A stretch of DNA of 64,000 nucleotides from Halobacteriovorax sp. HLS (GTDB lineage: Bacteria > Bdellovibrionota > Bacteriovoracia > Bacteriovoracales > Bacteriovoracaceae), in contig NZ_QOCL01000002.1 in the NCBI RefSeq assembly GCF_004006665.1, positions 248,001 to 312,000 on the forward strand, in the 5' to 3' direction. Positions 17,724-27,215 of this stretch are shown here, piece by piece; position 1 is the stretch's first letter, and each line of letters starts with the position of its first letter. The translations under genes and the position numbers were made by a program. The notes below the pieces were generated by a model. It was given only the letters and a program-made list of their open reading frames with translations. It did no database searches and was not told the origin of the DNA.

Positions 17724-18611
17724 TTAAAACCTGTAGGAAAGTGAAAATGATGTTTCTTGAATTTTTTCACCTTTTTGCTTCAAAAAGTCATCTTCTTCGA
17801 GCTTGGAGTTTTTTAGTGCAACATCTACAGTTAGTTTAGGTTGAACCCAGCTAACTCCAGCACCGCTCCCTCTTTCTTTTAGTGCTTTATCACGGTAAGT
17901 ACCAAATCGAAGGAAAAAGCTGTCTAGAAACTTAACTTGAGCTGCTGTTTTCCACACTAATGACTCAGATAAACCTGTTTTATAATCGGCACCACCATCT
18001 AACATTAGAGAAATGATATCTTGGAATACATACTGAAATCCTAATAAGACTTTTGAGTCTTGTGGTCTTTCACGCAATGGGTCTATAGCGACAATTCCCA
18101 TTGTAAAACTTGGAGATAAAAGTCTAGTTACTCCTAGAGTAAACTTCTTATACTTCTCTTTCGTCGCAACAAGGTTCTCGTCTAACACCTCTTCTTCTAT
18201 GTGTTGATAACTTACTCCAAACGACGACGTTTTTCCCATCGCTGAAGCCATTGAACCACCAATAGTTTGTCTATACTCTTGTCCTTTCGTTTGTTTAGTA
18301 TAGGCAACAGCACCCTTAAGGGCACCTTTTGTGTCTGCAGCAATAAAGCTCATTGCATCAGACTTAGAAGTGCCCTGATTGTCTTGTGTTTGCTCTGTAT
18401 TTACTTTTTGAAAATAGAATGTTGATACATTAAAGAATGTTATAGCAGCAGGATTTAGAAAAATTGATTCCTCAACTAATAATGATCCTACACCAGCACC
18501 AGCTGTAGACTTTAATCTTGTTGTTTCATACTCTAAAATTCTTCCTTGTGCACTAAATACAAAGAGAAGACAGATGGACATGAGTGGTAATTGTGATAAT
18601 CTTAGAGTCAT
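17724..18611 (-). CDS. Outer-membrane beta-barrel protein
   Basis: Start placed at the ATG ending at 18611, which gives a clean signal peptide (MTLRLSQLPLMSICLLFVFSA). A longer frame to 18746 would run into galU on the other strand. After the signal comes GVGSLLVEESIFLNPAAI, the NPA-type segment found near the start of many FadL/PorV-like barrels. Regular amphipathic strands follow, ending FSLSYRF with a terminal phenylalanine. About 295 residues. First gene of the long minus-strand block and divergent from galU with only about 37 bp between. Cargo unknown. Confidence 0.75.
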   Translation of the reverse strand: MTLRLSQLPLMSICLLFVFSAQGRILEYETTRLKSTAGAGVGSLLVEESIFLNPAAITFFNVSTFYFQKVNTEQTQDNQGTSKSDAMSFIAADTKGALKGAVAYTKQTKGQEYRQTIGGSMASAMGKTSSFGVSYQHIEEEVLDENLVATKEKYKKFTLGVTRLLSPSFTMGIVAIDPLRERPQDSKVLLGFQYVFQDIISLMLDGGADYKTGLSESLVWKTAAQVKFLDSFFLRFGTYRDKALKERGSGAGVSWVQPKLTVDVALKNSKLEEDDFLKQKGEKIQETSFSLSYRF

Positions 18612-18648
18612 ATTTTTTCCAGTATAATGTTTACTTAAGGATAGTATA

Positions 18649-19533
18649 ATGAATATTCGTAAGGCCGTCATCCCTGTTGCAGGGAAAGGCACTAGGTTTT
18701 TACCAGCAACAAAACAAATACCAAAAGAAATGATTCCAATAATCAATATTCCTATGATTCACTACTCTGTAATGGAAGCAGTTAAGTCAGGTATTGAACA
18801 GCTCGTTTTTGTTACCTCTACTGGTAAAGAATCTATTGAGAACTACTTCGATAGAAATATGGAACTTGAAGGCTTTCTTGAGAAAAATGGTAAGTTAAAG
18901 GAATTGGAGCTTATTAAGGATATTGGCACTAAGATTGAAGTCATTACTGTTCGTCAAAAAGAACAGTTAGGACTTGGACATGCTATTAACTGTTCTAGAA
19001 GTGTGATTGGAAACGAAGCATTTGCAGTCATCTTAGGCGATGACCTTGTTCTAAGTGAAGAACCTGTAACGAAACAATTAGCAAAAATCTCTGCTCAAAA
19101 TGATAATAAATCTGTAATTGGTGTCATGGAAGTCCCAAATAGTGAAACATTTCGCTATGGTATTGTTGATGGTGACTTTTTAAGTAGTGACGCTAGAACT
19201 TTGCATATGAAGGCAATGATTGAGAAACCTCTGCCTGAGAACGCTCCAACCAATTTGGCGACGCCTGGCCGTTATATTTTAACACCTGAGATCTTTGATT
19301 GCTTAGACCGTATCCCTCGTGGTGTTGGTGGTGAATATCAACTAACTGATGCTATTAATATGCTTGCAGCACAAGATAAGGTTTATGCTAATATATTTAC
19401 AGGTGATAGATTTGATACTGGAAATATTGAAGGCTATCTAAATGCCACTGTAGAGTTCGCTTTAAGAGACGAGGCAACAAAAGAAATGATGATAAATATT
19501 ATTAAAGATAAAGTATCAAAATATGGAATATAA
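18649..19533 (+). CDS. galU: UTP-glucose-1-phosphate uridylyltransferase
   Basis: Makes UDP-glucose for polysaccharide and LPS synthesis. The 294 residues contain the nucleotidyltransferase signature AVIPVAGKGTRFLPATK, then PKEMIPI, ILGDDLV with the metal aspartate, and GGEYQLTDAI near the active site, all typical of bacterial GalU. AAGGA precedes the ATG. It is followed with overlapping or adjacent start by an unknown secreted protein, so they form an operon. Confidence 0.95.
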   Translation: MNIRKAVIPVAGKGTRFLPATKQIPKEMIPIINIPMIHYSVMEAVKSGIEQLVFVTSTGKESIENYFDRNMELEGFLEKNGKLKELELIKDIGTKIEVITVRQKEQLGLGHAINCSRSVIGNEAFAVILGDDLVLSEEPVTKQLAKISAQNDNKSVIGVMEVPNSETFRYGIVDGDFLSSDARTLHMKAMIEKPLPENAPTNLATPGRYILTPEIFDCLDRIPRGVGGEYQLTDAINMLAAQDKVYANIFTGDRFDTGNIEGYLNATVEFALRDEATKEMMINIIKDKVSKYGI

Positions 19534-19534
19534 A

Positions 19535-20530
19535 ATGAAAGTGTTTTTAGTTTTTTTCTTTTTAGTTGTTAATACTTTTGCAAGTGTTCCAAGTGTGGAA
19601 GGACTATTTAGAAATCCTAATAGTCAAGATATAGATGGAAATCTTGTTGTGATTACGGCATCGATACAAAAAGAAAAGCTTGAAGAAGAGGAAACTCAAA
19701 GTGCGCCAAAGTATCTAAAATTCTTGTTTGGACTTGAAGAAGAGAAAGTTCAATTTCTACAAGTTGAGTACTCCGAAGGCAAGATGGATAAAAAGAATGT
19801 AGTGAGCACTCTTTATTTGAAGAACTTCTTAGATAAAGTAAAAAATGATGAATTATTAGAAAGAAATATTTTTTACTCATTACTTATGATGTATGGCCTC
19901 AATAAGTCTGATGGAATATCGGGAGTTTTAAAAAAACATTCGTCTAATTTTATTTCTAATAAAGACTCTTTAAATAAAGATAAAGTGGAACTCTATGATA
20001 GATATAAGAGATATCTTCTCGCTATTCGTAATGATGAAACAATCAAGGATCAGTTGAACTCACCAATGGAAAGTGAGGATGAAGAAGAAAAGAAAAAAAT
20101 CTCTGAAATAAAGTCTAAGAGTATGTATGAGCATAATGATGTTCTATCTCTTGAAAAAGAAGGAAGGGAGTTTGTATTAAATCTAAAGCTTGATGGAGTT
20201 AGTGCAAAGTTTACTAACGAAGAACATAGACTCCTGAGCTTAAAAGTAAATAAGGGAACAAGTGAAGTTGAAACACACTTTTCTGACTATATTCTTTTTA
20301 ATGGAAGACATGAACTACCAAAATTTGTTCAACTTAAAGACCAAAGTAAGGCTGTTTATAGAATTAGATTTCTTGGTTACAGTGTGTTGAATAGCACAAA
20401 TGAAACTTTCTCTAAAAGAGCGCTCCAATATAAAGAAATAGAACTAGAAAATAAGAAAAATGCTCCAAAACCAGAGGCCGAGGTTCAAGAAAAACAGCAA
20501 CCAGAGTCTAGACCTATTATCATCTACTAG
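19535..20530 (+). CDS. Secreted protein of unknown function, downstream of galU
   Basis: Begins with a signal peptide (MKVFLVFFFLVVNTFAS) if the ATG at 19535 is used, one base after the galU stop; the alternative ATG at 19523 adds four residues (MEYK) and overlaps galU. The mature part is about 315 residues, highly charged and rich in Glu and Lys, with a mixed alpha/beta second half and a Pro-rich C-terminus (KNAPKPEAEVQEKQQPESRP). I recognise no domain. Coupling to galU hints at envelope polysaccharide but this is weak. Confidence 0.7.
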   Translation: MKVFLVFFFLVVNTFASVPSVEGLFRNPNSQDIDGNLVVITASIQKEKLEEEETQSAPKYLKFLFGLEEEKVQFLQVEYSEGKMDKKNVVSTLYLKNFLDKVKNDELLERNIFYSLLMMYGLNKSDGISGVLKKHSSNFISNKDSLNKDKVELYDRYKRYLLAIRNDETIKDQLNSPMESEDEEEKKKISEIKSKSMYEHNDVLSLEKEGREFVLNLKLDGVSAKFTNEEHRLLSLKVNKGTSEVETHFSDYILFNGRHELPKFVQLKDQSKAVYRIRFLGYSVLNSTNETFSKRALQYKEIELENKKNAPKPEAEVQEKQQPESRPIIIY

Positions 20531-20540
20531 AGTAAAAACA

Positions 20541-20580
20541 GCCTGTTAAGTGTTTGATTTGACAGGCCTTTAAGCCTTTT
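20541..20580 (+). terminator. Candidate terminator after the galU operon
   Basis: GCCTGT (20541-20546) pairs with ACAGGC (20562-20567) around a 15-base loop. A second short pairing AGGC/GCCT follows, leading into CCTTTTATT. The long loop makes this a weak candidate. Confidence 0.35.
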
Positions 20581-20657
20581 ATTCAAGTAAAAATAAAATT
20601 CACCGATTAGTTTGATTAGATAGAACTATTTTATCGTAAAGGTAATTGGGAATTTTT

Positions 20658-22583
20658 ATGAAATCGAACAAAAAAATGTTACTTCTACTTGCTATTTCTA
20701 TGGCGTCACCTTGGCAGCTCGCTAATGCAGGGGCTCTTGATGATATTGAGATTGTAAACTCTGCAGGCTCGGGGAGTTCTGGAAGCTCTGGTACAGTAAA
20801 TAATGATTCAGCGACAAGCAATATTGAAGTTTCTGAAATAGATTCTTCAAGCGTTGAAAATAAAAATTGTCCTGAGACTTTAGAAAAGAATAATGTACTT
20901 AGTATGAGAGTACTCAAGTATATGAGTGGAGGAGTTCTCCCAAAAATAACTCCACATAACGATAAGCAATTTAAAATTTCACTAGAATCGTTTCCTGCAA
21001 AGTGTGTCACTCTACAGGTAAATAGAATACTTGATGAAGATAATAATCACATTTTTAGATTCGTAAACACGAAAGACTATGCCAGTGATGGATCAGATTT
21101 CATTGAAGGAAAATCTAATATTCCGACGACAATGGAAGGCAAGTTTGCAAGTTGTTTGAAAAAACACTACGGTGAAAAGGATCCTTCATCAGGAAAGTAT
21201 AAATTTGATATGAATAGTTCAAAGCTATCAAACTCTACTTCATTCATGAGTCTACACTCTGATTTAGATAAGAATAAAAGCTCTAGAATATTATTTGCAA
21301 GTCCTTCTAATGTAAAAAATGATTACTTCACCTATGATACTAAGGTTATAAGTGACAAAAATGAAATCTGGAAATGTTCTTCTGTACAAGCTTATGGAGA
21401 CAGTAGCGAAGACGCTAAGAAAGAAGGATATACTGCAAGAAGAATTTATCGCTCTGAAGCTGATAAGCAATGGGAAAGAGCTAGAGCCGCATGTGAAATT
21501 GCTAAAGACGGTGATATTTACGCAATCAAAAGACTTATTGATAAAGATACTGGAAACAGATCTGACCTTCAGCAAAAAATTAAAGAAGTTTATTTAAAAC
21601 TAATTGAGAAAAACATTGCAAGCGATGCAGATGCAATTCGCGAAAAAATTGAAGAAAAACTTCAGAAAATAACAAAGTACGATAATGCTTTTAGTAAAGG
21701 TGATAAGAAAAAAGCTGCAGTTCTTGCTAAGGAAATAGCGGCATTATCTAGAGAGTATGACGAGAAAGTCATTAAGCCTTCACGTGAAGTTTTAGAAAGT
21801 GCTCATGCAGAATATGAAAACTTAAGTGAGGATGATATTGATTCTCCAAGAAGAGAAGTTTTAGAAACACGAATCGAAACAATAACAGAAAAGCTTGCAG
21901 AGTTTAGTGATGTTGATATGGTTGATGGTGTTGAAGTTATGAAGATCCATAATAAATCTAAGGCCGGGGAATCACTATTAAGAGCTTCGAAAGGTTCTGA
22001 ATACTTATCTAGAGCTTGTTTAGACTGTGAAGAACAAATGGATTTCGAAGATGTTGATGATGCTTTAGCCGCGAGAATTAAGAAGTTTAAAAAGTCAGAT
22101 AAGAGAGACTGGAGCTTTGTTTCTCAAGCAGCAAGAGGTAAAGAGACGCCACTTTATTTAACTAGAAAGCTTTATGATAATTCTCAAAATAGCATGAGAA
22201 CAGCATATTCTAACTACCAACAAAATGAGCAAAAGCAGTATCAGCAATACTGTGCTTCAAGTATGTTTGGTGGAATGAAGAACCCTGTTAGATGTCAATA
22301 TTTTCAAAACTCTGCTGGACAGAGACAGAGAATGTTTCAAAGTAAAATGAGCAGCATGCAAAGAGATATGGAAGGTTATAATCAGAAGTACTCGTACTAC
22401 CAATCTTACTATGATGGTGCCCAAAGGTACTTATCAGAACAAGATAGAGATATCGCGTCAGTAGGACCAGGCGGTAGCGTTTATGATAGTTTTGATATTT
22501 TAAGAGGAACTACAGGTAACCAATCAGATATGTATAATATGGGGATGCCTCAGTTTGCGGCTCCACTAATGACACCGAGATAA
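20658..22583 (+). CDS. Large secreted coiled-coil protein of unknown function
   Basis: ATG at 20658 is chosen over the TTG at 20646 because GGGA sits just upstream and the signal peptide (MKSNKKMLLLLAISMASPWQLANA) starts there. The mature protein has a Ser/Gly linker (GSGSSGSSG), a cysteine-containing N-terminal domain and a long charged helical region likely to form coiled coils (about residues 290-420). The Gln/Tyr-rich tail (QQNEQKQYQQY...) carries paired cysteines. About 641 residues. No family recognised; a structural or adhesive envelope protein is possible. It ends at a strong hairpin shared with the convergent porin gene. Confidence 0.7.
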   Translation: MKSNKKMLLLLAISMASPWQLANAGALDDIEIVNSAGSGSSGSSGTVNNDSATSNIEVSEIDSSSVENKNCPETLEKNNVLSMRVLKYMSGGVLPKITPHNDKQFKISLESFPAKCVTLQVNRILDEDNNHIFRFVNTKDYASDGSDFIEGKSNIPTTMEGKFASCLKKHYGEKDPSSGKYKFDMNSSKLSNSTSFMSLHSDLDKNKSSRILFASPSNVKNDYFTYDTKVISDKNEIWKCSSVQAYGDSSEDAKKEGYTARRIYRSEADKQWERARAACEIAKDGDIYAIKRLIDKDTGNRSDLQQKIKEVYLKLIEKNIASDADAIREKIEEKLQKITKYDNAFSKGDKKKAAVLAKEIAALSREYDEKVIKPSREVLESAHAEYENLSEDDIDSPRREVLETRIETITEKLAEFSDVDMVDGVEVMKIHNKSKAGESLLRASKGSEYLSRACLDCEEQMDFEDVDDALAARIKKFKKSDKRDWSFVSQAARGKETPLYLTRKLYDNSQNSMRTAYSNYQQNEQKQYQQYCASSMFGGMKNPVRCQYFQNSAGQRQRMFQSKMSSMQRDMEGYNQKYSYYQSYYDGAQRYLSEQDRDIASVGPGGSVYDSFDILRGTTGNQSDMYNMGMPQFAAPLMTPR

Positions 22584-22613
22584 AAAAAAGCTCCTTTCGG
22601 AGCTTTTTTTTTA
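22583..22613. terminator. Bidirectional intrinsic terminator
   Basis: Stem AGCTCC / GGAGCT with loop TTTC, flanked by an A-run on the left and a run of nine T on the right, so it works in both directions. It serves the convergent genes ending at 22583 and 22611; the T-run runs into the porin gene's stop codon. Confidence 0.9.
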
Positions 22614-24092
22614 GAATTCTATTGAAGATCTAAGCTGTAGAGCAAATGAGTTATCTGCAGAGTTTTTAGCAGAAGGATCATTTGTAAAAGCATAGTAGTC
22701 GCCTGCGAAAAGGTAGCCTAAAGAACCACCAACAGTAACTGCATTATTCCAATGATAGTCAAAGTTTAAGTCAATCTCTAAACCTAAGTCGTCTGATTGA
22801 GTATCTGCCGCTGTGAAGATAGTGTTATTCGTGTGATTGTACGAACTTGTTCCGCTCTTTGCAGTTTCATTGGCCTTTGCCCAAATTAGAGCTGCAACCC
22901 ATGACCACTTATCAGAATTATATTGACCAGCAACCTTGATGTAGTTCGCGTTAGTTATATATGAATCATATAAATATTGTGAACGATCACTTACTGCTGC
23001 TAAATTATATCTAAAAAGAAGATTAGCAATTTGGTAGTTAGGATTTAAGTACATAGCATCATAACTAGATGTTGAGCCATCATGTCCACTTACTGATCCA
23101 AAGTCTAGCGCAACTTTCCAAGAGTCAGATAATTTATATTCTGTTTCAAAAATAAATGACTTAGAGTTAATTTTAGTATTTGTAGTATTATAAACCTTTC
23201 CTAGGTCACCACTTAGGATTGGAACTTCTGCTTGAAATTTGAAATTTCCAAAAACCTTTTTAAAGTAAATATCAGTAATAGTAACGCTTGTTTCCCCTAA
23301 TGAATAAGTACTGCCGTTATTAATAGCATCAGTATTAGAACTATTGTTAGCGCTATAACTTTTTTTCTTCGAGTAAAGGATTCCAAAAGCAATATCTCTA
23401 TCTACGTTATCGTAAACAAGACCTGCTCCAAGTTCAGTTGCTTTGGCAGGCTTAGAAAAAGAGTCTGTAGAGTCAATCTTTGCCCAAAATGGTTCAAGGT
23501 GAAAACTTCCAATCTTAATCTTTGCAGTGATCCCATCTCTAGTATAAGTATGACGGTCCCATGTACCATCTCCGGCATTTACGAGAGCACCAAGTCCCCA
23601 GTTACTTGAATGACGACCAATAACATATGTTGCAGTATCAGAGTATAGCTCCATGAATGCCTTGTTGATAACAAGTCCATTTGAACCACTTGATTTATTT
23701 TGAATATATAGAGCGTTTCCAAAACCATTGCTTGTTTTTCCCTCTACAACGCCATCATCACCTAGAAAACCACCTCTTCCATAACCAGAAGTAAATTCTG
23801 CTTTAAAGCTTGCTAAGTCATTTACTATTAAGTGAGGATTGAGCCTAAAGATATAACTTTGAAAAGAGGCTTTATTTGTACCATTAGCAAAAGGCATCTC
23901 TTGAGAACCTGGGTTCGCAGTGCCCATTGGCTTATTTGGTGTTGTACCTTTAATTCTTGTGTAATTATCGATCATTGTTGTATCGACACCAAAGGCACCA
24001 TGCCAATCGATTGGCAGAGCAAATGCTGAGCTTGTTGCTAGAGTAGCAAAAGCAGTTATTTTTAAATAATTTGATATTTTATTGTGTAGCAC
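22611..24092 (-). CDS. Porin-like outer-membrane protein
   Basis: The 493 residues have a signal peptide ending ATSSAFA before LPIDWHGAFG. Many alternating strands and glycine/aromatic-rich loops follow, with C-terminal FALQLRSSIEF (terminal Phe). The start LPIDWHG resembles a mature N-terminal strand of a large monomeric or trimeric porin. Segments such as YVIGRHSSNWGLGALVNAGDG recall carbohydrate-type porins, but the substrate cannot be assigned. It is monocistronic and shares its terminator with the upstream coiled-coil gene. Confidence 0.75.
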   Translation of the reverse strand: MLHNKISNYLKITAFATLATSSAFALPIDWHGAFGVDTTMIDNYTRIKGTTPNKPMGTANPGSQEMPFANGTNKASFQSYIFRLNPHLIVNDLASFKAEFTSGYGRGGFLGDDGVVEGKTSNGFGNALYIQNKSSGSNGLVINKAFMELYSDTATYVIGRHSSNWGLGALVNAGDGTWDRHTYTRDGITAKIKIGSFHLEPFWAKIDSTDSFSKPAKATELGAGLVYDNVDRDIAFGILYSKKKSYSANNSSNTDAINNGSTYSLGETSVTITDIYFKKVFGNFKFQAEVPILSGDLGKVYNTTNTKINSKSFIFETEYKLSDSWKVALDFGSVSGHDGSTSSYDAMYLNPNYQIANLLFRYNLAAVSDRSQYLYDSYITNANYIKVAGQYNSDKWSWVAALIWAKANETAKSGTSSYNHTNNTIFTAADTQSDDLGLEIDLNFDYHWNNAVTVGGSLGYLFAGDYYAFTNDPSAKNSADNSFALQLRSSIEF

Positions 24093-24193
24093 TAAATTTC
24101 TCCCATAGGATACATTATATGAATAAATGAATTACTCATGATAATATATGAAAAATCGAAATGAAGTCAAAAATGTAGAGGAATAGTTGGTTA

Positions 24194-26098
24194 ATGCTGC
24201 GACATATTAAATTGTTTTTTTTAATTCTATCAATAATTGTTACGATATTCTCTATTATTGCTTCTGTTTTTATTATTAGGACAATTGGAGATATTCCAGT
24301 TTTTAGAATTAACTCGATAAAAGAAGTTTCTCTACTAAGTAATAGTGATGTGTTAATCGATAGTGATACGCAGATAAATAGAGAAGATTTGAAGGACTAT
24401 TGGCAACTAACCGAAAGCGCTTTAAGCTTCGAAGAGTTTCTTCAGATAAATAAAGATTCAATTTCAGTTATAAAAAATAAAATCCTAGTTTCGAATCAAG
24501 TTCAATTACCAAAAATTGCTAAAAATGAATGTGAGTATACCTATTGCTATCAAAGACGTTTACCTTTTGGTCAAATGCCATCCGTTTTTTGGAAAGGACT
24601 AATTGGCATAGAAGACTCTAGATTCTTAGAACATTTTGGAATTGATATAAAATCTATCTTTAGAGCGATTGTAACAGATATTAAAGAAATGAGGCTTGCC
24701 CAGGGCGGTTCAACCCTCACTCAGCAGCTTGTTAAAAATTTGTATTATACAAACGAAAAATCATTTAGCAGGAAAATAAAAGAAGTTATTGTTGCTATTT
24801 ATATAGAAACGAAGTTTTCAAAAGAAGACATTATATCATCATATTTTAATGAAGTTTTTTGGGGGAGTTTTAACGGAATTAGAATTAAAGGGTTATATTC
24901 TGCGAGTATGATTTATTTTGGAAAAAAGCCCAACGAAATAGAGCCTTATGAGGCTTCAATTTTGATAAGTTTACTGAAGGGTCCATACTTCTATGCCCCT
25001 ATTAAATATACCGATAGGCTGAAGCAACGTGCGAATGTTGTTTTTAAAAAGCTCATATCAGAAGGATTGTTTAGCAGTAATGTAGATAATGTTTGGTCTG
25101 AGCAGGAGTGGTCAGCGTGGATTAGTGAGTTAAAAGAAAGAACGCTAAACAATAGACTCTCTCCTCTTGCTTATATTTCTTCACAATCTGATGAATCTAA
25201 AGGTCTCAATTTCTATGAGCAATTTATTCTAGTTAAAAGTTCTTTTTCTGTTTTAGAAGAAATATCTAAGAGGTATCCAAACGAAGACTTGGGTATGAAG
25301 ATTGTGATGGGTAATCTAAAAAATAAGAACCTATTTACTTATTATTCGAAATGGGAAAGAGACAAGTTAAAAGCGACAAGTATCGAAAGACACTCTGTGG
25401 GTAGTACGCTTAAGCCTCTTTTTTATACACTACTTTCTTATTTTGGTGTCGGCTGGAATGATGAGGTTGAAACTGGACCAGTTACATTAAAGCTAGCTTC
25501 AGGGGACTGGACTCCAAGAGAGTCACATGTCGTAAGTGAGGAAATGACGAGTGTTGGTAAGGCCTTGCAGGAGTCTTTGAATAGACCTCTCATTAGGTTG
25601 GCTGAAGAGAATGATTTTCAAAAGCTCGAAGAGAGTTCTTTGGCCTATTTGCCTACATTAAAAACCCCTCTTGCACAGTATCCAGGACAATTACTAGGTG
25701 CCATTGAATTATCAACTTTTGAACTCTTTGAAGTGTATAAGTCTTTATTTAACAAAGAGTGTGAACTTGTGAAAAGTGGAGTTAAGAGTTGGGATGACAC
25801 AGTTCTCCATGTTCTCAGCGACCCAACTAAGACAACAATTAGAAAGTTAATAACAGCGAACCTTAGTAAATTAAACTTCTTTGGTAAAACAGGAACTTCT
25901 AATAATGGTTATGATAATTGGTTTGTCTTTTATGATGGATGGAATCTAGGGGTCATCTGGACAGGCGTAGATAGTGATAGAAGTGGAAAAGGCCTAAAGC
26001 TATATGGTGGAACGACTTCTTTTCGGGTTTTTCAGGAATTTTTATTGTCTAGAGGTAGGAGATTAGGCGAGTTAGGCTGTGAAAAAAGTGAATTATAG
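24194..26098 (+). CDS. Class A penicillin-binding protein (transglycosylase/transpeptidase)
   Basis: The 634 residues open with an N-terminal membrane anchor (about 5-28). The GT51 domain has the catalytic EDSRFLEHFGID (Glu140) and QGGSTLTQQLVKN (170-182). The transpeptidase domain has S404-T-L-K, S461-L-N and K565-T-G-T, so both active sites look complete. It polymerises and cross-links peptidoglycan on the periplasmic face. The transpeptidase domain is compact, so the protein is shorter than PBP1A/1B and nearer PBP1C in size. It is divergent from the porin gene and is followed by tRNA-Gln. Confidence 0.9.
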   Translation: MLRHIKLFFLILSIIVTIFSIIASVFIIRTIGDIPVFRINSIKEVSLLSNSDVLIDSDTQINREDLKDYWQLTESALSFEEFLQINKDSISVIKNKILVSNQVQLPKIAKNECEYTYCYQRRLPFGQMPSVFWKGLIGIEDSRFLEHFGIDIKSIFRAIVTDIKEMRLAQGGSTLTQQLVKNLYYTNEKSFSRKIKEVIVAIYIETKFSKEDIISSYFNEVFWGSFNGIRIKGLYSASMIYFGKKPNEIEPYEASILISLLKGPYFYAPIKYTDRLKQRANVVFKKLISEGLFSSNVDNVWSEQEWSAWISELKERTLNNRLSPLAYISSQSDESKGLNFYEQFILVKSSFSVLEEISKRYPNEDLGMKIVMGNLKNKNLFTYYSKWERDKLKATSIERHSVGSTLKPLFYTLLSYFGVGWNDEVETGPVTLKLASGDWTPRESHVVSEEMTSVGKALQESLNRPLIRLAEENDFQKLEESSLAYLPTLKTPLAQYPGQLLGAIELSTFELFEVYKSLFNKECELVKSGVKSWDDTVLHVLSDPTKTTIRKLITANLSKLNFFGKTGTSNNGYDNWFVFYDGWNLGVIWTGVDSDRSGKGLKLYGGTTSFRVFQEFLLSRGRRLGELGCEKSEL

Positions 26099-26110
26099 AC
26101 TAATAGGGTC

Positions 26111-26139
26111 TTGTCAAAAGTTTGATAAGTGAGTATATT
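26111..26139 (+). promoter_or_regulatory. Sigma-70-type promoter for tRNA-Gln
   Basis: TTGTCA (26111-26116), a 17-bp spacer and TATATT (26134-26139) lie about 21 bases before the mature tRNA. Spacing and match are good; it could also serve prs downstream. Confidence 0.6.
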
Positions 26140-26160
26140 CTTGATAATTCTGAAATATGT

Positions 26161-26235
26161 TGGGCTGTCGACAAGTGGTAAGTCATCAGATTTTGATTCT
26201 GACATGCGAAGGTTCGAACCCTTCCAGCCCAGCCA
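26161..26235 (+). tRNA. tRNA-Gln (anticodon TTG)
   Basis: Cloverleaf of 75 nt: acceptor TGGGCTG pairs with CAGCCCA, the anticodon arm is TCAGA-TTTTGAT-TCTGA with TTG at 26193-26195, and the T loop is GGTTCGAACCC-type. CCA is encoded (26233-26235). It sits between the PBP gene and prs on the same strand. Confidence 0.95.
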
Positions 26236-26259
26236 TCTTTTTCTTGATGGGAGAAAAGT

Positions 26260-27204
26260 ATGAAGCGTATGGTATTAGTTTCCGGCTCTTCAAACCCGAA
26301 GCTTGCTTCTCAAATCTCCCAGTTCCTTGATGTCTCCTTAGTTGATCCACAGTTAGTACGTTTCGCAAATGGTGAAATTTATTGTGAAATTGAAAAGAAT
26401 GTTCGCGGAGCAGATGTATTTGTCATACAGTCGACGAGTGCTCCGGTAAATGATCACGTTATGGAATTACTTATAATGATTGATGCTCTAAAGAGAGCTT
26501 CTGCGGCTTCAATTACTGCAGTTATTCCTCATTATGGTTACTCTAGGCAAGATCGTAAGGCATCTCCAAGAACACCAATCTCTGCAAAACTTATAGCTGA
26601 TATTTTAACTGCTGCAGGTGCCACTAGAGTGATCACAATGGACTTACATGCGAGCCAGATTCAAGGCTTTTTTAATATTCCATTTGATAATATCTACGCT
26701 TCACCGGTACTTTTGGACTACATCAAGAAAGAAATATTTAATGAAAATTCAATTTTCGTATCGCCAGATGCTGGTGGAGTCGAGAGAGTTCGTCACTATG
26801 CTAAGAAGTTGAAAGCAGATATTGCTATGATTGATAAGCGTCGAACAGGAAAGAATATTGCGAAGGCCATGAATATTGTAGGTAATGTTGATGGCAAAGA
26901 ATGTATCATAATAGATGATATGGTAGATACGGCAGGAACACTTATTGAAGGCTGTCGTGCACTTAAGGAAAATGGAGCAACTAAGGTCTATGCTTGTGTT
27001 ACTCATCCAGTGTTTTCTGGCCCTGCCTTAGAGAGAATTGCGAGCTCTGAAGAACTCGATAGAATAATTGTAACCGATACCATTCCTCTCGTTGATGAAG
27101 CCACAGGTATTAATAAAATACATGTGTTAGATACTGCAGAGATTTTGGCCAAGGCCATTCATAGAACTTTTAATAACGATTCAGTAAGTTCTCTATTTAT
27201 TTAA
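26260..27204 (+). CDS. prs: Ribose-phosphate pyrophosphokinase
   Basis: Makes PRPP from ribose-5-phosphate and ATP for nucleotide, His and Trp synthesis. The 314 residues show FANGEIYCEI, the flexible-loop YSRQDRK segment, VITMDLHASQIQGFF with the catalytic histidine, and the PRPP-binding CIIIDDMVDTAGT. GGGAG precedes the ATG. It lies 24 bp after tRNA-Gln and 11 bp before pth, so tRNA-prs-pth-ychF probably form one transcript. Confidence 0.96.
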   Translation: MKRMVLVSGSSNPKLASQISQFLDVSLVDPQLVRFANGEIYCEIEKNVRGADVFVIQSTSAPVNDHVMELLIMIDALKRASAASITAVIPHYGYSRQDRKASPRTPISAKLIADILTAAGATRVITMDLHASQIQGFFNIPFDNIYASPVLLDYIKKEIFNENSIFVSPDAGGVERVRHYAKKLKADIAMIDKRRTGKNIAKAMNIVGNVDGKECIIIDDMVDTAGTLIEGCRALKENGATKVYACVTHPVFSGPALERIASSEELDRIIVTDTIPLVDEATGINKIHVLDTAEILAKAIHRTFNNDSVSSLFI

Positions 27205-27215
27205 TCAGGTGAATA

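Noticed and set aside
18612-18746. Extended N-terminus of the barrel protein to 18746
   Set aside because: It would overlap the first 98 bases of galU on the other strand and place the signal peptide internally.
26186-26368. 60-residue minus-strand frame over tRNA-Gln and the start of prs
   Set aside because: It crosses a tRNA and a strong coding region; it is a chance frame.
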